Shown here: positions 8,051 through 11,497 of the stretch, in pieces
Layout: each line of letters starts with the position of its first letter
Position numbering within the stretch: position 1 is the first letter of the stretch
Assembly: GCA_937890655.1 (NCBI GenBank)
Contig: CALADT010000176.1
Location: 1-11,497, forward strand
DNA length: 11,497 nt
Source of the DNA: an uncultured Mucispirillum sp.
Lineage (GTDB): Bacteria; Chrysiogenota; Deferribacteres; Deferribacterales; Mucispirillaceae
Reading direction: 5' to 3'
The notes under the pieces: model-generated
Seen by the model: only the letters and a program-made list of their open reading frames with translations
Database searches by the model: none
Told to the model about the DNA's origin: nothing
Program-made: the position numbers and the translations under genes

Positions 8051-9364
8051 TTATACTCTAAATTGTTCTATTAAACCTTTTAACCGTTCTGTTCTTTGTT
8101 GCATATGGCTTACAGTTTTATTTACTTCATTAACTGCAGCATTACTTTCTTCAATACCTGCTGCTACAACTTGTGCGTTATCTACTACACTTTGGATAGT
8201 AATATACTGCTCTGATACTGATTGTGATACAGGTTGCATATCGTTATAAAGGCTTGTAACGTTATCTACTGCTCGTTTTATTTCCCCTGTAACATTTTGT
8301 ATGTTTTTAGAGCCTTCTTGCACACTACCTACTGATTTTTCCATGGCAGAAGTAGCACTTTCAGAATCTCTTAATAAATCATTAATTATGTTTTCTACTT
8401 CTCCAATAGCATGCTGTGTTCTTTCTGCAAGTTTCCTTACTTCATCAGCAACAACAGCAAAACCACGCCCTGCTTCCCCTGCTCTTGCTGCTTCAATGGC
8501 AGCATTTAGTGCTAAAAGGTTTGTTTGGTTTGCTATATCATTAATAACGTTTAATATGTTACCTATTTGAGATGAGCTTTCATTTAAATGACGTATAGTT
8601 TCTGCAAGAGATACTGTATCTTTTTCAATATCTCCCATATCTTTACTTACTTCATCTAAATTTTCTGCTTCTTTTCTTGTGTTGCTGGCTGTTTCTTCTA
8701 AAAATTCCATATTGCTTTCTAATGAGTTACTTGTGGTTTTAGATATATCACTTACCTGCCCCATACCTTCAACCATAGTTGAAACCTGCTGTGATTGAGA
8801 ATCAAATGTAGTGGAAAGCTCCTCCATAGTGGCTGCAAGCTGGTTATTGCTTGATGCTACTTCCTCTATGGAATTTCTTACTTCTTTAATAATATTTTCC
8901 ATTGATGATATAAAAGAGTTTACAGCTATTGCTATTTTCCCTAATTCATCATTTGTGTTTGCTTCTATTCTAACTGTTAAATCATTACTTTCTGCTGCAT
9001 CTGTAAGATGTTTTTGAAAAACAGTTAAAGTATTTAAAGAACGTTTTAAAACAATTAATATAATTATACCAAAAATAATATTTTGGATAGCTAATTTATT
9101 AATTTCTCCTAATACAAGTTTTTCACTTATAGCATATAATATATATAAATCATAATTAGGTAGTTTATAAACTACACCTAACCTTTCATTACCATTTCTG
9201 CTAATATATTTTACTACTTCACCCTCTTTTATACTACCAGAAATAATCCCTTTTATATAATCACCTAACTCTTTTGAAAAAATATCATCTGCTTCTTTTA
9301 AAGCAATATCCGGTTCTAAAGAGCCTATTATTTTTGTAGTATTTTCCATTAAGTTTACCATCAA
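8051..9364 (-). CDS. C-terminal fragment: sensor end, TM2, HAMP and chemoreceptor signalling domain
   Basis: 437-aa frame beginning at a TTG (9364), with ATGs at 9361 and 9349. The first 85 residues are the membrane-proximal end of the Cache sensor. A helix spans about 88-106, then HAMP to about 160 (containing TNDELGKIAIAVNSF) and a long methyl-accepting coiled coil. The highly conserved hairpin tip, NQTNLLALNAAIEAARAGE and onwards (279-316), is intact and would contact CheA/CheW. The protein ends LKGLIEQFRV without a CheR-tethering pentapeptide. No convincing Shine-Dalgarno site precedes the TTG, so this is most likely the back half of a split gene rather than an independent cytoplasmic receptor. 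Confidence 0.7.
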   Translation of the reverse strand: MMVNLMENTTKIIGSLEPDIALKEADDIFSKELGDYIKGIISGSIKEGEVVKYISRNGNERLGVVYKLPNYDLYILYAISEKLVLGEINKLAIQNIIFGIIILIVLKRSLNTLTVFQKHLTDAAESNDLTVRIEANTNDELGKIAIAVNSFISSMENIIKEVRNSIEEVASSNNQLAATMEELSTTFDSQSQQVSTMVEGMGQVSDISKTTSNSLESNMEFLEETASNTRKEAENLDEVSKDMGDIEKDTVSLAETIRHLNESSSQIGNILNVINDIANQTNLLALNAAIEAARAGEAGRGFAVVADEVRKLAERTQHAIGEVENIINDLLRDSESATSAMEKSVGSVQEGSKNIQNVTGEIKRAVDNVTSLYNDMQPVSQSVSEQYITIQSVVDNAQVVAAGIEESNAAVNEVNKTVSHMQQRTERLKGLIEQFRV

Positions 9365-9947
9365 CTTTTTTATTAGTCATACTTGTAAATAAATCAGTAA
9401 AATTTAAAAATAAATCAAAGGATACAAGCCCATTAACACCGTCCCCTGTTTTTATAGGGTATGTTATTGTAATGCAAGGATACTCTGGGTTTGATTCATC
9501 AATATAACCATTAGATATATAAACACCATTTACTTTTCTACCTTCTATATACCACTGTCTTTTTCTATGGTCATAATTCCTAGCTAATTTAGTATTACTT
9601 GTTACATACCTTGCGCCGTTATCAAATGATAAATAAATACTAGATACTTTTAAAGCTTTCCTAGCATCATCAAGTGTTGGTGCATATATTTCCCCTACTT
9701 CATCAGTATTTTCTGCATGAATTGTTTCTGCATACATACTTATTGTTGTAGTAAACTTTTCAAAATCCTTTGATAATATTGTGGCAACATTACTTGTAAC
9801 CCTGTTTTGAAAATTATTGTAAAGATTAAAGTAATTTTTATTCATTGTAAAATAATTAATTAAAATTAAGACAACTACTGTTTCAATAAGAACTACAGTT
9901 GATACTATCATTAATTTAGCCCTAAGAGATAAATTAAACTTTTTCAT
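9285..9947 (-). CDS. N-terminal fragment: TM1 and dCache_1 ligand-binding domain with amino-acid-binding motif
   Basis: I chose the ATG at 9947 over a GTG at 9953: the Shine-Dalgarno GAGGT (9955-9959) is 7 nt from the ATG but only 1 nt from the GTG. Numbering here counts from the GTG. The membrane anchor is about residues 12-35, followed by the periplasmic sensor. The stretch YDHRKRQWY (127-135), then Y150 and D180, matches in order and spacing the residues that define amino-acid-binding dCache_1 sensors (Tyr, Arg, Trp-Tyr, Tyr, Asp, as in Pseudomonas PctA). The receptor therefore probably senses amino acids. The last roughly 20 residues, from about VDGK on, are probably out-of-frame translation after the shift. 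Confidence 0.7.
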   Translation of the reverse strand: MKKFNLSLRAKLMIVSTVVLIETVVVLILINYFTMNKNYFNLYNNFQNRVTSNVATILSKDFEKFTTTISMYAETIHAENTDEVGEIYAPTLDDARKALKVSSIYLSFDNGARYVTSNTKLARNYDHRKRQWYIEGRKVNGVYISNGYIDESNPEYPCITITYPIKTGDGVNGLVSFDLFLNFTDLFTSMTNKKVDGKLNGKYYKNNRLFRTGYCFKRSR

Positions 9948-9954
9948 TGACACT

Positions 9955-9959
9955 ACCTC
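9955..9959 (-). promoter_or_regulatory. Shine-Dalgarno site of the chemoreceptor gene
   Basis: GAGGT on the minus strand, 7 nt before the ATG at 9947. Its spacing decides that start over the GTG at 9953. Confidence 0.75.
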
Positions 9960-9981
9960 ATACTTTTACTTAATTAGTCTT

Positions 9982-10009
9982 ATTATACCTTTTTAATAGC
10001 TTTTGTCAA
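9982..10009 (-). promoter_or_regulatory. Consensus sigma-70-type promoter of the chemoreceptor gene
   Basis: Perfect -35 TTGACA (10004-10009 complement) and perfect -10 TATAAT (9982-9987 complement) with a 16-bp spacer. Transcription should start near 9975, leaving a leader of about 28 nt. I see no flagellar sigma-28-like site here. Confidence 0.85.
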
Positions 10010-10180
10010 TAATGAAAAGGCAAGATTTTTTTATTTTGAAATTATGTTTTATATAATTTTATTTAGAAAAATAGAGTATTTATTGCTTTAAATAAAATTT
10101 ATATTATTTTTGTGTTTTTTTAATATATAAATATGTTTGATTTATGTCAGCGAAATTGATTTAATACTTAGAATAATAGA

Positions 10181-10209
10181 AAAGGAAATAGTTTTAAATT
10201 ATTCCCTTT
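10181..10209 (-). terminator. Degenerate terminator after the truncated TRL copy
   Basis: This hairpin matches those at 10526-10554 and 10982-11010 but has an A-C mismatch and a G-T pair in the stem. It starts 6 nt beyond the stop codon of the truncated copy. Its weaker stem suggests decay. Confidence 0.55.
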
Positions 10210-10215
10210 ACAATT

Positions 10216-10397
10216 TTATTCACCTGTAACTATAACTTTTATTTCAGTATATATACCAAAAATACTCTTATTTTTATAATCAACAGTTGATACTTTACTT
10301 ATATTACCGCCTTGTGCAGCAGCTTCCACAGAACAGTTCCCAACTGCTATTAGCCCTAAAATTGACATACATTTTGCTTCTCTAGTTTTAGAACCTT
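10216..10397 (-). pseudogene. 5'-truncated TRL-like lipoprotein gene copy
   Basis: The minus strand encodes GSKTREAKCMSILGLIAVGN and onward to IVTGE-stop, the C-terminal TRL domain of the intact gene at 10560-10877. There is no signal peptide or lipobox, and a TAA codon (10396-10398) sits directly before the first homologous codon. The surviving 59 codons contain no internal stop. An in-frame ATG (MSILGL) with a possible GAGAAG ribosome site about 8-9 nt upstream could yield a 50-aa cytoplasmic peptide, but a lipoprotein cannot be made. Its own consensus promoter lies about 30 bp upstream, so it is probably still transcribed. Confidence 0.8.
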
Positions 10398-10427
10398 ATT
10401 GTATTTTATAATTAAAGACTATACTTT

Positions 10428-10455
10428 ATTATAATAATACGCCTTATAATGTCAA
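10428..10455 (-). promoter_or_regulatory. Consensus sigma-70-type promoter reading into the truncated TRL copy
   Basis: Perfect TTGACA (complement of 10450-10455), 16-bp spacer and perfect TATAAT (complement of 10428-10433). Transcription would start near 10421 and run to the hairpin at 10181-10209, giving an RNA of about 240 nt. Confidence 0.75.
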
Positions 10456-10522
10456 GTTAGAAAATTATAAGAATTTGGAAGTTTTTATTCTTTATAAATA
10501 AGTAATGCTTTTTACTACAAAG

Positions 10523-10554
10523 AAAAAAGGGAACAGTTATTAACTATTCCCTTT
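10523..10554 (-). terminator. Rho-independent terminator of the TRL-like lipoprotein gene
   Basis: Arms 10526-10539 and 10541-10554 (AAAGGGAACAGTTA and its near-complement, one mismatch) form a hairpin. On the minus strand a run of six T follows (complement of 10523-10528). It lies 5 nt after the stop codon. The 35 bases 10523-10557 recur identically at 10979-11013. Confidence 0.85.
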
Positions 10555-10559
10555 ATAAT

Positions 10560-10877
10560 TTATTCACCTGTAACTATAACTTTTACTTCAGTATATAAAC
10601 CTAAAATACTCATATTTTTATAATCAACAGTTGATACTTTATTTATCTTGCCTTCTTTTGCAGCAGCTTCCACAGAACAGTCCCCAACTGCTACTAACCC
10701 TAAAATTGACATACATTTTGCTTCTCCAGTTTTAGAACCTTTTGGGTTATTAGTAGCTGTTATTGGTTCTTTTACATTAGTGAATAAAGTACCTAAAACA
10801 GGTGTATTTCCAACAGCACCACAGCCAGATAACATTAATAATGATGAAATACTTAATACAATTAAAACCTTACGCAT
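10560..10877 (-). CDS. TRL-like family lipoprotein
   Basis: 105-aa secreted lipoprotein. A short signal peptide (MRKVLIVLSISSLLM) ends in the lipobox LSGC, with Cys19 as the lipidated residue. The mature part has the TRL-like pattern known from spirochaetes and other host-associated bacteria: GNTPVLGTLFTNV (22-34), GSKTGEAKCMSILGLVAVGD (47-66), CSVEAAAKEGKI, VDYKNMSILGLYTEVKVIV near the end. The molecular function of the family is not established. The start is secure: a perfect AGGAGG lies 5 nt before the ATG. A partial copy of its 3' half lies downstream. Expression may be switchable, because a G9 tract sits in its promoter spacer. It is transcribed separately from the peptidase-like gene upstream, whose terminator intervenes. 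Confidence 0.88.
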   Translation of the reverse strand: MRKVLIVLSISSLLMLSGCGAVGNTPVLGTLFTNVKEPITATNNPKGSKTGEAKCMSILGLVAVGDCSVEAAAKEGKINKVSTVDYKNMSILGLYTEVKVIVTGE

Positions 10878-10882
10878 TTTTG

Positions 10883-10888
10883 CCTCCT
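10883..10888 (-). promoter_or_regulatory. Perfect Shine-Dalgarno AGGAGG of the TRL-like gene
   Basis: AGGAGG (complement of 10883-10888) with 5 nt to the ATG at 10877. It is the strongest ribosome site in the window and implies high expression when transcribed. Confidence 0.9.
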
Positions 10889-10898
10889 AAATATTTAA

Positions 10899-10923
10899 TG
10901 TTTTTAAACTAGATTTAAAAACA
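10899..10923. promoter_or_regulatory. Perfect inverted repeat at the TRL-like transcription start
   Basis: Arms 10899-10908 (TGTTTTTAAA) and 10914-10923 (TTTAAAAACA) are perfect 10-bp complements around CTAGA. It spans the predicted transcription start and ends about 10 bp before the Shine-Dalgarno site. It could be a repressor operator or a 5' stem that stabilises the mRNA; composition bias makes a chance origin possible. Confidence 0.5.
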
Positions 10924-10928
10924 ATATT

Positions 10929-10959
10929 TATTTAGCACAAATCCCCCCCCCTATGTCAA
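10929..10959 (-). promoter_or_regulatory. Predicted promoter of the TRL-like gene with a G9 tract in the spacer
   Basis: Perfect -35 TTGACA (complement of 10954-10959). The candidate -10 TAAATA (complement of 10929-10934) is a weak 3/6 match but is preceded by TGC, an extended -10 feature. The spacer is 19 bp and contains nine consecutive G on the coding strand (10943-10951). Loss of two G would give the optimal 17 bp. The -35 box and tract are certain as sequence; the -10 assignment is less so. Confidence 0.6.
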
Positions 10960-10978
10960 TATGTTTTTATTATTAATA

Positions 10979-11013
10979 AAAAAAGGGAACAGTTATTAAC
11001 TATTCCCTTTATA
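10979..11013 (-). terminator. Rho-independent terminator of the peptidase-like gene
   Basis: Hairpin arms 10982-10995 and 10997-11010 have the same sequence as at 10526-10554, followed on the minus strand by a run of seven T (complement of 10978-10984). It lies 5 nt after the stop codon at 11016-11018. Confidence 0.85.
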
Positions 11014-11015
11014 TT

Positions 11016-11497
11016 TTACCATATGTTATATATACCATGAATATTTGGGTCATTGGTTTCTAAATTAATAGTAGATGTGTTATTATTCCATTTAGTTAAA
11101 ATAAAGGAGTAATTATTTAATGTTTTATTATAACCTTTAGTTGCTATAAATTCTTCATTATTTTTATTATAAGAATAACTTGTATCTATTATATCTGCTA
11201 AATTAAAACCACTTTTATTATATTCTGCACTTCCTTTAGCATAATTAAACCCTTGAATATTATAACGTTTATCTTTAGTTAAGTTTCTGCCTGTAACAGA
11301 TATCATTTTTACAAAATCAGTATATAGTAAATCAAAATCCATATTTACTGCTTCTTCCACTGCTTTTTTACCTGTTTCTTTTGAGATATATATTTTTTTT
11401 ATATAACTATCCCCAAAACGTTCTTGTAAATACCTTGTAAATAAAAGCTGTAATCCATAATCAAGAGATGTATCTTCTGTTACAAGTGATGAACCCT
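11016..11497 (-). CDS. Probable M30 (hyicolysin)-type metallopeptidase, C-terminal part, N-terminus beyond window
   Basis: The minus-strand frame is open from the right window edge to TAA 11016-11018, giving 159 visible codons. A GTG at 11360 is internal, not the start. The visible protein begins GSSLVTEDTSLDYGLQLLFT and continues RYLQERFGDSYIKKIY. The YG-x-x-LF-x-RYL-x-x-RFG pattern is what M30-type zinc peptidases show downstream of their HExxH site. The region after it (KKAVEEAVNMDFDLLYTDFV) also fits the segment where that family has a helical stretch ending in a D/E-F motif. The rest is polar and Asn/Tyr-rich. The catalytic HExxH would be off the window, so activity cannot be judged. A run of eight A in the coding strand (complement of 11393-11400) is a possible slip site. 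Placement in the family is by recalled pattern only. Confidence 0.5.
   Translation of the reverse strand, partial: GSSLVTEDTSLDYGLQLLFTRYLQERFGDSYIKKIYISKETGKKAVEEAVNMDFDLLYTDFVKMISVTGRNLTKDKRYNIQGFNYAKGSAEYNKSGFNLADIIDTSYSYNKNNEEFIATKGYNKTLNNYSFILTKWNNNTSTINLETNDPNIHGIYNIW

Larger units (their letters stand above)
8051..9947 (-). pseudogene. Methyl-accepting chemotaxis protein (dCache_1-HAMP-MA) split by a frameshift
   Basis: Two overlapping minus-strand frames together make one full receptor of about 630 aa: TM1, periplasmic dCache_1 sensor, TM2, HAMP and signalling domain, in normal order and with nothing else missing at the ends. The frames differ by one base between about 9321 and 9385, so one base has been gained (or two lost) there. 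Runs of six A (complement of 9366-9371) and five A (complement of 9331-9335) on the coding strand are the likely slip points. As written, translation from the real start ends at 9285 inside the sensor and yields no signalling protein. The promoter, Shine-Dalgarno site and terminator are intact, so the lesion looks recent, reversible, or a sequencing error. Confidence 0.75.
10181..10741. repeat. Direct duplication of about 217 bp: TRL C-terminal coding region plus terminator
   Basis: Unit 1 is 10181-10397 and unit 2 is 10526-10741, in the same orientation. Both contain the last 59 codons of a TRL-like gene, its stop codon and the following hairpin. The encoded segments agree at 48 of 59 positions by eye. 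Similarity ends abruptly at GAACCTT (plus strand) in both, which marks the breakpoint; the sequence beyond it in unit 1 is unrelated to the 5' half of the intact gene. Confidence 0.9.

Noticed and set aside
9285..9390. Programmed ribosomal frameshifting in the chemoreceptor
   Set aside because: No slippery heptamer followed by a stable stem is evident, and receptors of this class are not known to use it; mutation, slippage or sequencing error is simpler.
10051..10104. Imperfect A/T-only inverted repeat (arms 10051-10065 and 10089-10104)
   Set aside because: Arms contain no G or C and there is an unpaired base; expected by chance in such DNA, with no gene end or start nearby.
10181..11013. 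Three similar hairpins read as a repeat array or CRISPR
   Set aside because: Spacing is several hundred bases and each follows a gene end with a T-run, so they are terminators.

Overview
The window is very AT-rich, and the gene set suggests an anaerobic or microaerophilic Gram-negative bacterium: a fused System II cytochrome c maturation protein (ResB/CcsA), a UbiD-family decarboxylase, nickel-pincer cofactor assembly (LarC), an amino-acid-type chemoreceptor and a TRL-like lipoprotein. A host-associated, low-GC Deferribacterota-like organism (Mucispirillum type) fits best. That placement is an inference from gene content and composition; no rRNA or other marker is present.

Layout. (1) 1-2389 (+): the 3' part of a fused ResB-CcsA cytochrome c synthase, closed by a strong terminator. 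(2) 5818-2587 (-): an operon ubiD - nth - larC, tightly packed. The ubiD stop lies 2 nt before the nth ATG, and the nth stop overlaps the larC GTG by one base. A consensus-like promoter lies upstream of ubiD. (3) 5996-7318 (+), divergent from ubiD: a bacterial NOX/ferric-reductase-type membrane flavocytochrome with its own terminator. (4) 7361-7899 (-): an unrecognised, decayed gene with a frameshift and two in-frame stops. (5) 9947-8051 (-): a dCache_1/HAMP methyl-accepting chemotaxis protein split by a one-base frameshift, with a perfect TTGACA-N16-TATAAT promoter and a terminator. (6) 10181-11497 (-): a small accessory cluster. It holds a 5'-truncated TRL copy that keeps its own consensus promoter and a degenerate terminator, an intact TRL-like lipoprotein gene, and the C-terminal part of a probable M30-type metallopeptidase. 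Two of the terminators in this cluster are identical over 35 bp.

The most interesting spot is the promoter of the intact TRL-like lipoprotein. A run of nine G residues on the coding strand, exceptional in this AT-rich DNA, sits between a perfect -35 box and a candidate -10 box. This is the architecture of promoters that phase-vary by slipped-strand changes in spacer length. A perfect 10-bp inverted repeat follows at the predicted transcription start. With the split chemoreceptor, the decayed gene and the truncated lipoprotein copy, the right half looks like a region under diversification or decay, while the left half is conserved housekeeping.

The gene-free stretches 2436-2586 and about 10010-10180 are almost pure A+T; I see no supportable gene in either.
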